Assembly: GCA_027489415.1 (NCBI GenBank)
Contig: JAIXZU010000040.1
Location: 1 to 10,662, forward strand
From: Alphaproteobacteria bacterium
Lineage (GTDB): Bacteria; Pseudomonadota; Alphaproteobacteria; UBA2136; UBA6156
DNA: 10,662 bases
Reading direction: 5' to 3'
In this document: in pieces, positions 1 to 6,486 of the stretch
Layout: each line of letters starts with the position of its first letter
How positions within the stretch are numbered: position 1 is the stretch's first letter
The notes under the pieces: generated by a model
What the model was told of the DNA's origin: nothing
What the model saw: only the letters and a program-made list of their open reading frames with translations
The model's database searches: none
Translations under genes and position numbers: made by a program

Positions 1-1029
1 CTTGCTATGTACCGCGCGAAAGACATGGGACGGAACCGCCTGTTTGTGGACGCGACCGATGCGGGGAGCGAGACCGTGGGCAGTGTGCGCGCCCAGCTGA
101 AGTGGGTTGACCGCCTGCGCTACTGCCTTGAGAACGATGAGTTCCAGATGCATTACCAGGCCATTGTGCCGGCCCATAAGAAGCCGAGGCCGTTGTTTGA
201 GGCTCTGCTGCGGATTTATGACGAGCATGGCAAAGTGGCGAGCCCCGCGCTGTATATTGATGCGGCGGAGCACTTCGGGCTCATCCAGCAGCTTGACCTT
301 GCCGTGGTGAAGCGGGTGTTCATTACCCAGCGCGCGCTGATGGATGAGGATGTGGCGGTGGATGTGTCCATCAACCTTTCCAGCCGCACCCTTGGTGACC
401 CTGCGGTGGTGCCGAAGTTGAAACAGCTGATGCTGGACTACAAGATTGACCCGACGCGGATTATCTTTGAAGTGACCGAAACTATGGCGCTGCATGACCC
501 TGCGCAGATGCGCGATATTGATGACATCCGGAACTTCATTAATAGCCTGCGGGCGATGGGCTTCCGGTTTGCGCTGGATGACTTTGGGACCGGATTTACG
601 AGTTTCCGTTACCTGAAGGTGCTGGACGTGGATATTGTGAAGATTGACGGTGAGTACATTAAAGACCTTGTTGTAGACGCCGATGACAGGTTGTTTGTGA
701 AGAGCATGGTGCAGCTGTGTGACGGCTTAGGAATTGAGACAATTGGTGAATTTGTGGAAACCAAAGACACCATGGCGGTGATGTGCGAGCTTGGTGTAGG
801 GGCTGGACAAGGTTGGCTGTTTGCCAAGCCGATGGCGGACCTGCGGCAGTTGGCCAAGGATTATTCCGGTAAGACCATGCAGGACTTTGCTGACGGCTTG
901 CCGCTGCTGGAAGTGGCGAAACAGGCGGTGCTGGATACACCGCCTGCGCCCAAGCCCGTTGTGCAAGCTGTGAAGCCAGCCAAAGACGCACCTAAAAAGG
1001 CAAAAGGGCCGAAGACGGCGAGAGGATAG
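1..1029 (+). CDS. GGDEF-EAL cyclic-di-GMP phosphodiesterase, 3' part
   Basis: The reading frame is open from base 1, so the true start lies left of the window. The first residues (LAMYRAKDMGRNRLF) match the last helix and strand of a GGDEF domain. A complete EAL domain follows; EAL domains hydrolyse cyclic di-GMP to pGpG. Numbering from the Met at base 7: EAL at 65-67, Asn123 (SINLS), Glu155 (FEVTE), Asp191-Asp192 (LDDFGTGF), Lys212 (VKIDG), Glu248/Glu251 (GEFVE) and Gln268 (GQGWLFAKP). The metal-binding and catalytic set therefore looks intact and the domain should be active. Whether the GGDEF half is active or regulatory cannot be seen. Residues about 312-340 form a Pro/Ala/Lys-rich, probably disordered tail. 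The gene converges on the minus-strand gene ending at 1066; only 36 bases separate them and no strong terminator is visible there. Confidence 0.93.
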   Translation, partial: LAMYRAKDMGRNRLFVDATDAGSETVGSVRAQLKWVDRLRYCLENDEFQMHYQAIVPAHKKPRPLFEALLRIYDEHGKVASPALYIDAAEHFGLIQQLDLAVVKRVFITQRALMDEDVAVDVSINLSSRTLGDPAVVPKLKQLMLDYKIDPTRIIFEVTETMALHDPAQMRDIDDIRNFINSLRAMGFRFALDDFGTGFTSFRYLKVLDVDIVKIDGEYIKDLVVDADDRLFVKSMVQLCDGLGIETIGEFVETKDTMAVMCELGVGAGQGWLFAKPMADLRQLAKDYSGKTMQDFADGLPLLEVAKQAVLDTPPAPKPVVQAVKPAKDAPKKAKGPKTARG

Positions 1030-1065
1030 TCGTTCCGCGACGCCTTAAAAGCTAGAAACAGAATT

Positions 1066-1269
1066 TTACTTGAGATAGGCGATATAGATGATGATTTCGA
1101 TGAGCAGCAGGAAGCACAGGCCGACGCGCAGCGCCATGAGCCGTGTGCTGCGCGAGGCGTCGTGGGCGCCTTCCTTGGACTTGCTGAGACCGGCGACGCC
1201 GAAGATCATCGTGGTGATGGCGGCGAGAAACGTGCCGACCAGAACATATGCGAAGGGATGGTTGAACAT
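1066..1269 (-). CDS. Twin-transmembrane HIG1-like small membrane protein
   Basis: A 67-aa protein with two predicted membrane helices (about residues 6-28 and 44-65) joined by a short polar loop with several Lys and Arg (SKSKEGAHDASRS). The segment STRLMALRVGL before helix 2 resembles the N/S-x-LMRLRV motif of the alphaproteobacterial 'twin transmembrane' proteins of the HIG1 type. Mitochondrial HIG1 relatives associate with respiratory complexes; that role is only an inference here. The start at 1269 (MFNHPF) gives the usual family length. An in-frame ATG at 1305 would add 12 polar residues and has no better ribosome site. The Shine-Dalgarno sequence is weak for both. The gene is divergent from the ferredoxin gene, with 47 bases between the starts, so their upstream signals must overlap. 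Confidence 0.75.
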   Translation of the reverse strand: MFNHPFAYVLVGTFLAAITTMIFGVAGLSKSKEGAHDASRSTRLMALRVGLCFLLLIEIIIYIAYLK

Positions 1270-1316
1270 GCCCGTGACGGTATGCTTGTTCCCCCCGCAA
1301 TGCAAGGGGGTGGGGA

Positions 1317-1610
1317 ATGCCTAAAGTCGTGATTTCCAGCAAAGGTGAAAGCCAGAGCGTTGAGCTGCGGAGCGGCCTGCGCATGATTATGGCTGGAATG
1401 CAGGCAGGGCTTGACCAGTACGGGTTTGGTGATTGTGGTGGCAATTTGGTGTGCGCGACCTGCCACGTGCGCGTAAAGAGTGGTACATTCCCTGCCATGA
1501 AGCTTGATGAGCAATACCTGCTGGAGACACTGCCCGTGATTTACCCGGACAGCCGCCTTGCGTGCCAGTTGATTGTGACCGAGGATTGCGATGTGGAGTG
1601 GGTTGGGTGA
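1317..1610 (+). CDS. Adrenodoxin-type [2Fe-2S] ferredoxin
   Basis: A 97-aa electron-transfer protein. The four cluster ligands are Cys40, Cys46, Cys49 (GDCGGNLVCATCHVRV) and Cys83 (SRLACQL). The C-x5-C-x2-C-...-C spacing is that of vertebrate-type/Isc ferredoxins, not plant-type ones. The Cys49-Cys83 gap is a few residues shorter than in E. coli Isc Fdx, so this is a compact member. The C-terminus ends DVEWVG, where the family usually has a short V-x-(V/W)-P-like end. The start is well supported by the purine-rich run AAGGGGGTGGGGA immediately before ATG 1317. It may serve a cytochrome P450, heme/ubiquinone synthesis or Fe-S assembly; no partner reductase or isc gene is visible. A heptamer repeat follows the stop and leads into the next gene, so co-transcription is likely. 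Confidence 0.9.
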   Translation: MPKVVISSKGESQSVELRSGLRMIMAGMQAGLDQYGFGDCGGNLVCATCHVRVKSGTFPAMKLDEQYLLETLPVIYPDSRLACQLIVTEDCDVEWVG

Positions 1611-1614
1611 TGAG

Positions 1615-1644
1615 AGTGATCAGTGATCAGTTATCAGTGATCAG
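1615..1644 (+). repeat. Heptamer repeat array A (AGTGATC units)
   Basis: Four tandem 7-bp units: AGTGATC, AGTGATC, AGTTATC, AGTGATC, then AG. The array starts four bases after the ferredoxin stop codon and runs into AGGAGAG, which can act as ribosome site for the gene at 1663. The variant GTTATC unit is the penultimate one, as in array B at 9210. Related arrays occur at 9210-9244 and 10534-10547. Confidence 0.9.
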
Positions 1645-1662
1645 GAGAGTGAGAGTTTCTCT

Positions 1663-3228
1663 ATGAAAAGTGGGTTGCCTTCTACGGTGGTTTCTCAGCA
1701 GGCTTTGCTGCGTAGCCTGCTGAAGGCTGGGGTTGGGTGCAGCCTGTTCAACCAGCTGGGGCTTGGGCGGCTGGGGAGTTTCAAGGACTTTGATATTCTT
1801 TACCAAGGTTTTTGCCGTGCGGTGCCGGTGCAGGGGCCGCGCGTGTTTATGGACAGCCTTGCCAAAATGCTGCCACAGCAAGGGCTGGCGCCATTACAGG
1901 TGTTACAGAGCCCAGGGTTGGTGACCAAAGGTAAGCCGTATGCGGCGACGCTGTGGCGCGGGACGCCTTTGCCGGTTTCCATGGCGGCGTTACAGGACCA
2001 TCTGGCTGTGGAAAACGCGCTGCGTGCCAAACTGATGGCGCAGGGTGTGCATGTACGCGGGAAGATTTTTTACCTGTTCGAGCAGGAAACCAGCAAGCTG
2101 GAAGCTGGCGTGGGGCAACCGCTACCTGTACCGTTGCGTGGGTGGCATGATTTGGTGGAGAGTGCCTCCGGCAAGGGGCTTGAGGCCCTGATGCCATGGA
2201 AGCGCCGCCAAGCGTTGCCGAGCTATGCGAGCCTGCCAAGAGGAGGGAGCCGCTGGCAGTGGTTTAACGCTATGCAGGACGTGCTGAAAGCCAACGGTAA
2301 AGACGTGGACGTGCTGGTGAGTAACCCGCGGACGCTGATTGATTTCGGGCTTTATGTGAGCCAGCAGGCGGGGCGGTTTGTGCCACTAAAAGAGATGCTG
2401 CCGAACCTGAAAGTGCTGGCGCTGAACCATTATGACATTGGGTTACAGCGCACTGAGCTTGGATATTTGTTGCATGGGTTGCCGCAGGTGAGGTGGATCC
2501 AGTGGCTTTACATGCCGTGTGGAATGCAGGCGTGGCAGGATGATGTGAACATCCGGCAGCGGTTGACCATGCAGATGGATGGCCAGATGTTCTATGAGTT
2601 CATTCCCGTTGACGATATTGATGCTGCCGGACGCTTTGCGCGCAGTTACCGACGTTTTTATGCGGGCCAGCTTGAGCCCGGACAGGAATATTGTGTGGCG
2701 GTGAGTAGCGGGGCTGGCTTGCTTGGGATTTCCACAGGCATGGTGGTGCGCGTGATGAGTGTGGACCCCTTGCAGATTGTGGCGAAAGGGCCGGTGATTC
2801 GGCTTAATGGATTGGGTGAGGGCGTGCGGGAGGATTCCCTGTTGGAGGCCTTGGCGAACATTAACAGTGCGCTGGCGGGGCAGGGGGTGTTTGTTCGTGA
2901 AGCTCTGCTTGGCCATTACGTGAGTGACCGCCAGCCCATGTGGGTGCTGGAAGTAAGCCGGCCCCTGAACGAGTTGCCACCCGCCGTGCTGGACAGCATT
3001 GCCAAGCGCTTGCATGCCGAGCTGGATTTACGCTCCGCCGGATACCGCAGTTCCTTCCGCAGTGCCGCCTTCCGGCCGCCCAAGATTTACTTTGTGCCCA
3101 TGGGGACGTTTGCGGCGGCGTTTACGAGCACGCCGGATTTCAGCCAGTTTGACCATAGTGCGGATGCGGCGTTGTGTCGGAAGGTGCTGGCGGCGGCGTG
3201 GGAGCATCAAGTTTTCGACGCTATTTGA
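1663..3228 (+). CDS. GH3-like (ANL superfamily) protein, probably degenerate
   Basis: A 521-aa protein. The middle and C-terminal parts resemble the GH3 family, acyl-adenylating enzymes that join acids to amino acids. The pattern is DVDVLVSNPRTLIDFG (215-230), PNLKVLAL (247-254), a YMPCG segment (283-287) where GH3 has Y-x-(S/A)-SEG, FYEFIPVDD (310-318), then EYCVAVSSGAGLLGISTGMVVRV (342-364), where GH3 has E-L-V-T-x-AGL-Y-R-Y-x-x-GD-V-V-R-V. Two catalytic signatures look lost. The ATP-loop TSGTT region appears as SPGLVTKGKPY (83-93), and the ribose-binding Asp of GD is Met360. So the fold call is moderately supported and activity is doubtful. There is no signal peptide. The start at 1663 is preceded by GAGAG about 7 bases upstream and AGGAG further up, both at the end of the heptamer array. 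The gene is probably co-transcribed with the ferredoxin. Family assignment is from recalled motifs, not a search. Confidence 0.6.
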   Translation: MKSGLPSTVVSQQALLRSLLKAGVGCSLFNQLGLGRLGSFKDFDILYQGFCRAVPVQGPRVFMDSLAKMLPQQGLAPLQVLQSPGLVTKGKPYAATLWRGTPLPVSMAALQDHLAVENALRAKLMAQGVHVRGKIFYLFEQETSKLEAGVGQPLPVPLRGWHDLVESASGKGLEALMPWKRRQALPSYASLPRGGSRWQWFNAMQDVLKANGKDVDVLVSNPRTLIDFGLYVSQQAGRFVPLKEMLPNLKVLALNHYDIGLQRTELGYLLHGLPQVRWIQWLYMPCGMQAWQDDVNIRQRLTMQMDGQMFYEFIPVDDIDAAGRFARSYRRFYAGQLEPGQEYCVAVSSGAGLLGISTGMVVRVMSVDPLQIVAKGPVIRLNGLGEGVREDSLLEALANINSALAGQGVFVREALLGHYVSDRQPMWVLEVSRPLNELPPAVLDSIAKRLHAELDLRSAGYRSSFRSAAFRPPKIYFVPMGTFAAAFTSTPDFSQFDHSADAALCRKVLAAAWEHQVFDAI

Positions 3229-3251
3229 TTCGGGGCTTCTACGAGGTCAGG

Positions 3252-3347
3252 GGCTAAAACGGCGCCCTGAAGATTTTTGGGGGAGCTGAAATACTTCATA
3301 TGTATTCGGCGCTCCCCCAAAAATCATCAGGATCACCGTTTGTAGCC
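3252..3347 (+). repeat. Palindromic element copy 1 (96 nt)
   Basis: Outer arms GGCTAAAACGG (3252-3262) and CCGTTTGTAGCC (3336-3347) pair, with one bulged base (G3342). The long inner arms 3266-3286 and 3311-3331 pair over 21 bp with a single A-A mismatch (3271/3326). The apex 3287-3310 contains GAAATAC and GTATTC, which pair with a bulged A. The element begins 23 bases after the stop of the GH3-like gene and is followed by an intrinsic terminator at 3374. It has the same length and layout as copy 3 (7764-7859) and shares its outer arms with copy 2 (3851-3940). I do not recognise a named family. Confidence 0.92.
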
Positions 3348-3373
3348 TCCTGCTGGCGGTTGGGTGAGAGTTT

Positions 3374-3393
3374 GGCGCTTCGCGCCTTTTTTT
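3374..3393 (+). terminator. Intrinsic terminator after the GH3-like gene
   Basis: GGCGC-TTC-GCGCC stem-loop followed directly by seven T. It is 26 bases after palindromic element copy 1 and ends the transcript of the gene at 1663-3228. Confidence 0.85.
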
Positions 3394-3603
3394 CGGGGAT
3401 TGTGGGATGATGGGATGTTGGATTCTTGGGGGTAAGTGGCTGATTGGGTGAATTGTTAGACATTTCTTGTGACCTATTTGCATAAGAATGTTGCAGAGAT
3501 AGGGCATGGACTTGACCGCCTGAGGGCGTAAACTTGAAGTACAGCATCGAGAGCTGGCCTGAGTGAAGTAACCAACCTAGTTAACTAACAAAGGAGTAAG
3601 CCT
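3394..3603. other. Non-coding spacer upstream of ydcH
   Basis: After the terminator, 3394-3460 is G/T-rich on the plus strand and low in complexity, with GATTGGGTGA at 3442-3451 (also at 9913 and 9937). The rest is AT-richer and must hold the promoter of the ydcH-like gene; several partial matches to -35/-10 boxes exist but none is convincing. TAGTTAACTA (3576-3585) is a 10-bp palindrome 18 bases before the start codon. No gene was seen here. Confidence 0.6.
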
Positions 3604-3825
3604 ATGGCACACGTAAGAGTATCGCATGCAAACCACCCCGTACCGGAAGAACTGTTGGGCGAAAAGGCCGTTGCGCGCCTGCTGGCCAAGCATGAAGCCC
3701 TTGAAAACGAACTGGCGGATATGACTGTTGGCCCGCTGGTGGATTGGGATGGCGTGAAGCTGGTAAAACGACAGAAACTGCGTGTGGCTGAGCAGTTGGA
3801 GGATTTGAAGCGGCAGCTCCAGTAG
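3604..3825 (+). CDS. YdcH family (DUF465) small protein
   Basis: A 73-aa charged, helical protein. Residues about 20-72 match the DUF465/YdcH pattern: a first helix with L-L-A-K-H-E-A-L-E-N-E-L, a short polar turn, then a second helix rich in Lys, Leu and Gln (VKLVKRQKLRVAEQLEDLKRQL), together a probable helical hairpin. No biochemical role is firmly established for this family. The N-terminal 18 residues lie outside the usual domain. The start at 3604 has an excellent ribosome site (AAAGGAG, 8 bases upstream). It is a single-gene unit: a terminator stands upstream at 3374, and palindromic element copy 2 plus a terminator lie downstream. Confidence 0.85.
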   Translation: MAHVRVSHANHPVPEELLGEKAVARLLAKHEALENELADMTVGPLVDWDGVKLVKRQKLRVAEQLEDLKRQLQ

Positions 3826-3850
3826 GGTTAGAGACCATAACAATAGCAGA

Positions 3851-3940
3851 GGCTAAAACGGCCCCTGCTTTTGTTTCGTCCTCCTCGTGTACGCTCGTAC
3901 ACGTCGTCGTCCTCACCAAAAGCAGGAACCGTTTGTAGCC
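3851..3940 (+). repeat. Palindromic element copy 2 (90 nt, different core)
   Basis: It has the same outer arms as copy 1 (GGCTAAAACGG 3851-3861; CCGTTTGTAGCC 3929-3940, bulged G3935). The next stem is CCTGCTTTTG (3864-3873) with CAAAAGCAGG (3917-3926). The core differs from copies 1 and 3: CGTGTACG-CT-CGTACACG (3886-3903) is an independent perfect palindrome, flanked by CGTCCTC (3877-3883) and by the same seven bases again at 3908-3914. It begins 25 bases after the ydcH stop and is followed by a terminator. Confidence 0.88.
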
Positions 3941-3962
3941 GCCTGCGTGCATGACCGAGGGA

Positions 3963-3985
3963 TGGCGCTGCGCGCCAGTTTTTTT
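3963..3985 (+). terminator. Intrinsic terminator after ydcH
   Basis: TGGCGC-TGC-GCGCCA stem-loop followed by G and seven T. It is 22 bases after palindromic element copy 2. Confidence 0.82.
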
Positions 3986-4071
3986 GTAGCCAGTTATGGG
4001 CGGGGGCATTGCGGTGGGGCGGGTTATCGCATACGTTCCTTCAATTGATTAATGATGGGGGACGAGACGCC

Positions 4072-5391
4072 ATGCCGACAAGCGGACACAGCTACAAGAT
4101 TACCGGCGGACGGCCGATTGAAGGAGAAATTACCTGCTACGGCGCCAAAAACTTTGCCACCAAGGCCATGGTTGCGGCTTGCCTTGGCGATAGCCCGACG
4201 ATTTTGAGCAATATTCCGCCGATTGGTGATGTGGATATTACCATCGGGCTGCTGGAGAGTGTGGGGGTGAAAGTTGAGCGCCTTAACCCCAAAACCCTGC
4301 GCATTGACCCCACCACCATGGCGACCCACAAGGTGACGACGCCGGACAGCCGCAGCAACCGCATTCCCATTCTGATGTTGCCAGTATTGCTGCACCGTTT
4401 TGGCAAGGCTGAGATACCACGCCTTGATGGCTGCGACATTGGCAAGCGTGCCGTTGATATTCACGAAGCTGCCGTGGAAGCTTTTGGTGGTGAAATTGAA
4501 GTTGACCGCGAGCACCTTGCGGCAACCACCAAGAAAAAGCTGAAGGGGACGCAGTTCCACCTGAACTACCCGAGTGTGGGAGCCACTGAAACCTGCCTGT
4601 TCCTGAGTGTGATGGCGCGTGGCACCAGCGTGATTACGAATGCGGCGATTGAGCCGGAAATTGTGGCGTTGATTACGATGCTGCGGGGGATGGGCGCGGT
4701 TATCTTTATGTCCCCCAACCGTGAGATACGGATTGAGGGCGTTGAGAAGCTGCATGGCACGACCATGGAATGCCTTGGTGACCGGATTGAAGCGGCTAGC
4801 TGGGCGAGCCTTGCCTGCGCCACCAACGGCAGCATTACCGTGCACGGTATTCAGCTTGAGACTCTGAACAACTACCTTGCCTATTACCGGCAGGTTGGCG
4901 GCGGGTTTGACTGGGTTGGGCCGCAGAGCATCCGGTTCTTCCGGGCCGGCCCCCTGAAGCCGATTATGCTTGAGACCGATGTTTACCCCGGTTTTTCCAC
5001 TGACTGGCAGCAACCGTTTGCGGTGTTACTGACGCAGGCGCAGGGTACCAGTGTGATTCATGAGACTGTGTATGACAGCCGCCTTGGCTACACGGCTGCC
5101 CTGAACCGGATGGGCGCAAATATCCAGCTTTCGACCGAGTGTATCGGGCAGGCGTGCCGTTTCCAGCACAAGGGCCATGCGCATAGTGCGTTGATTATGG
5201 GGGCTACGCCATTGACGGCTGTTGCCGACCCGCTGGAAGTGCCCGACCTGCGTGGCGGCCTTGCTTATGTGATTGCGGCGGCGCTGGCTACTGGTACCAC
5301 GACGCTGACGCATATTGAGCGGATTGAGCGTGGGTATGGGGATATCTCGAAGCGGCTGGAAGGGATGAGCTTTGATATTCAGAAGATGTAG
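4072..5391 (+). CDS. murA: UDP-N-acetylglucosamine 1-carboxyvinyltransferase
   Basis: A 439-aa cytoplasmic enzyme that transfers enolpyruvate from PEP to UDP-GlcNAc, the first committed step of peptidoglycan synthesis. Visible sites: Lys26-Asn27 (GAKNFATK), the catalytic-loop Cys121 in LDGCDIGKRAVDIH with Arg126 (E. coli Cys115 and Arg120), Asp311 in PGFSTDWQQ (E. coli Asp305), RMGANI at 346-351, and Arg394 in DLRGG (E. coli Arg397). Cys rather than Asp at 121 is the form expected to be fosfomycin-sensitive. The sequence is divergent: HIERIERGYGD stands where most MurA have H-L-D-R-G-Y-E. Length is close to the usual 417-430. An upstream in-frame ATG at 4009 would add 21 non-homologous residues; the start at 4072 is preferred because family similarity begins at TGGRPIEGEI and a GGGGG site lies about 10 bases upstream. 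A weak promoter (TTGCGG 4009, 17-bp spacer, TACGTT 4032) is possible. It is monocistronic between terminators. Confidence 0.93.
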   Translation: MPTSGHSYKITGGRPIEGEITCYGAKNFATKAMVAACLGDSPTILSNIPPIGDVDITIGLLESVGVKVERLNPKTLRIDPTTMATHKVTTPDSRSNRIPILMLPVLLHRFGKAEIPRLDGCDIGKRAVDIHEAAVEAFGGEIEVDREHLAATTKKKLKGTQFHLNYPSVGATETCLFLSVMARGTSVITNAAIEPEIVALITMLRGMGAVIFMSPNREIRIEGVEKLHGTTMECLGDRIEAASWASLACATNGSITVHGIQLETLNNYLAYYRQVGGGFDWVGPQSIRFFRAGPLKPIMLETDVYPGFSTDWQQPFAVLLTQAQGTSVIHETVYDSRLGYTAALNRMGANIQLSTECIGQACRFQHKGHAHSALIMGATPLTAVADPLEVPDLRGGLAYVIAAALATGTTTLTHIERIERGYGDISKRLEGMSFDIQKM

Positions 5392-5467
5392 GTTAGATAT
5401 GGGGTAAGTTATTGCCTTTTGATGTATACTTCTGATTTTTATGGGGATTAGCAACCCCTGACAATTT

Positions 5468-5488
5468 GGGCCTGAAAAGGCCCTTTTT
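5468..5488 (+). terminator. Intrinsic terminator after murA
   Basis: GGGCCT-GAAA-AGGCCC hairpin followed by five T, 76 bases downstream of the murA stop. Confidence 0.88.
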
Positions 5489-5594
5489 GACGGCTGTGAG
5501 CTTGGATTTTTGGAATGTCTGGTTGTATGATAATTTTGTAAGTTCTTGTAAATGTGTGTTAGTTGGGCATCATGTGTTGTGGATAAGTATTTGT

Positions 5595-5606
5595 TCCGTA
5601 TACGGA
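5595..5606. promoter_or_regulatory. Perfect 12-bp palindrome, operator candidate
   Basis: TCCGTATACGGA is fully self-complementary and lies three bases upstream of a likely -35 box at 5610. That position suits a dimeric regulator of the orphan gene at 5725, but it is a single short site and no regulator gene is adjacent. Confidence 0.35.
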
Positions 5607-5609
5607 CGC

Positions 5610-5638
5610 TTGTCAGTTTCCCTTGTTTTGAGTAGTAT
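5610..5638 (+). promoter_or_regulatory. Sigma70-type promoter of the orphan gene at 5725
   Basis: TTGTCA (5610-5615), a 17-bp spacer, then TAGTAT (5633-5638). Transcription would begin near 5645, giving a leader of about 80 nt. It lies in the AT-rich gap 5392-5724, which otherwise holds the murA terminator and no convincing gene. The same TTGTCA box with a 17-bp spacer occurs in the minus-strand promoter at 8407-8435. Confidence 0.55.
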
Positions 5639-5724
5639 AAGAATTAGCCAGGATGGCAAGGGACACCTCAATGTGGTGATGGGCATATGCCGTGGAAAGC
5701 ATGTGACCGGAGCAGAGGTGCAAA

Positions 5725-6252
5725 ATGAGAGAGTCAGGAAGACAGACTATGGATGTAAGGGCATTAAATGCACTAACGGGCGGCTACAACGCCACTGTTG
5801 CTGCGGCTGTGCCCGTTGATACACGGGCGCTTATAAGTGAGATTGCCACCACCACAAGCCTGAGTGATGGCGAACGGAGCGGATTGATTTCCGCCATTGC
5901 AAAAGTTGACCAGAACCTGATTGGAGCCAGCCGAGCGACCGTGCTTGAGCAGGTGCAGAACCTTGGGATTTATTTGCGGAATACGTCCGTCAACGAGAGT
6001 TTCCCCCGTTGGAGCATGATGACGGCACTGCGTGCCTACGGCATGAATCTTCAGGAAAAGAGCCCTGAACCTGCGGTGACGGCGAGCAAAATCCTCTCCC
6101 AGCTTGACCAGATTGCACAAGCTAGCCGTGGTGTGAGCCTTGAGACGGCTGTTGCTGTTGCCGCCCGTCCTGCGCCTCTTCCCGTTGTGGCGGTTGATAA
6201 TGCCGAAACCGCGCCTGTTGATGATGGCCCGCGCATTGAAAAAATTGCTTAA
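5725..6252 (+). CDS. Orphan protein of unknown function
   Basis: A 175-aa soluble protein with no family I recognise. Two starts are possible. ATG 5725 has AGAGG about 7 bases upstream. ATG 5749 (MDVRALNALTGGYNA) has AGGAAG about 8 bases upstream and gives 167 residues with a more natural N-terminus. Residues about 25-140 look helical and globular, with a conserved-looking core around FPRWSMMTALRAYG (95-108). The tail (about 141-175) is rich in Ala, Pro, Val and Asp and is likely disordered. There is no signal peptide or membrane helix. The codon use is like its neighbours, so the gene looks native. It is a single transcription unit: promoter at 5610, terminator at 6289. Confidence 0.75.
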   Translation: MRESGRQTMDVRALNALTGGYNATVAAAVPVDTRALISEIATTTSLSDGERSGLISAIAKVDQNLIGASRATVLEQVQNLGIYLRNTSVNESFPRWSMMTALRAYGMNLQEKSPEPAVTASKILSQLDQIAQASRGVSLETAVAVAARPAPLPVVAVDNAETAPVDDGPRIEKIA

Positions 6253-6288
6253 TAAAGCAGAGATATTGCCGCCATTGTAGGCGGAGAT

Positions 6289-6310
6289 GTGGCCTGACCG
6301 GCCACTTTTT
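6289..6310 (+). terminator. Intrinsic terminator after the 5725-6252 gene
   Basis: GTGGCC-TGACC-GGCCAC hairpin followed by five T, 36 bases after the stop codon. Confidence 0.87.
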
Positions 6311-6446
6311 ATTGCCTTCCAGAGACGCTATGGCATGATGTAAACCTAGGTTAATGGGGAGAATGGCCATGGTTAAGATGGTTGGTAGCATGCCCGCTTG
6401 GGCAATTGGCGAGTAAACGCTGCTGCGTGGCGGTTTGCTGCGCGAT

Positions 6447-6474
6447 TTGATGTTTTTTCGTTATAAGTTATTAG
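6447..6474 (+). promoter_or_regulatory. Possible glyA promoter
   Basis: TTGATG (6447-6452), a 16-bp spacer, then TATTAG (6469-6474). Initiation near 6481 would leave only about 6 nt before the glyA start, which fits the weak Shine-Dalgarno sequence there but is unusual. It is a partial match only. Upstream in the same gap, AACCTAGGTT (6343-6352) is a perfect 10-bp palindrome. Confidence 0.3.
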
Positions 6475-6486
6475 AAAGTTAAGTTT

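Noticed and set aside
3247..3547. Minus-strand frames across palindromic element copy 1 and the spacer
   Set aside because: Their similarity to the frame over copy 3 comes from the repeated DNA itself; there is no start signal or protein-like composition outside the repeat.
4024..5013. Long (329 codons) open frame antisense to murA
   Set aside because: It is the mirror of murA codon bias; its product has low-complexity Asn/His/Arg-rich composition and no ribosome site, while murA is certain.
5466..5819. Plus-strand 117-codon frame
   Set aside because: It starts just before the murA terminator hairpin, has odd Cys/Val-rich composition, and overlaps the 5725 gene in another frame.
6311..6486. 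Glycine riboswitch upstream of glyA
   Set aside because: The gap is too short for a tandem aptamer and I see none of its conserved paired regions.
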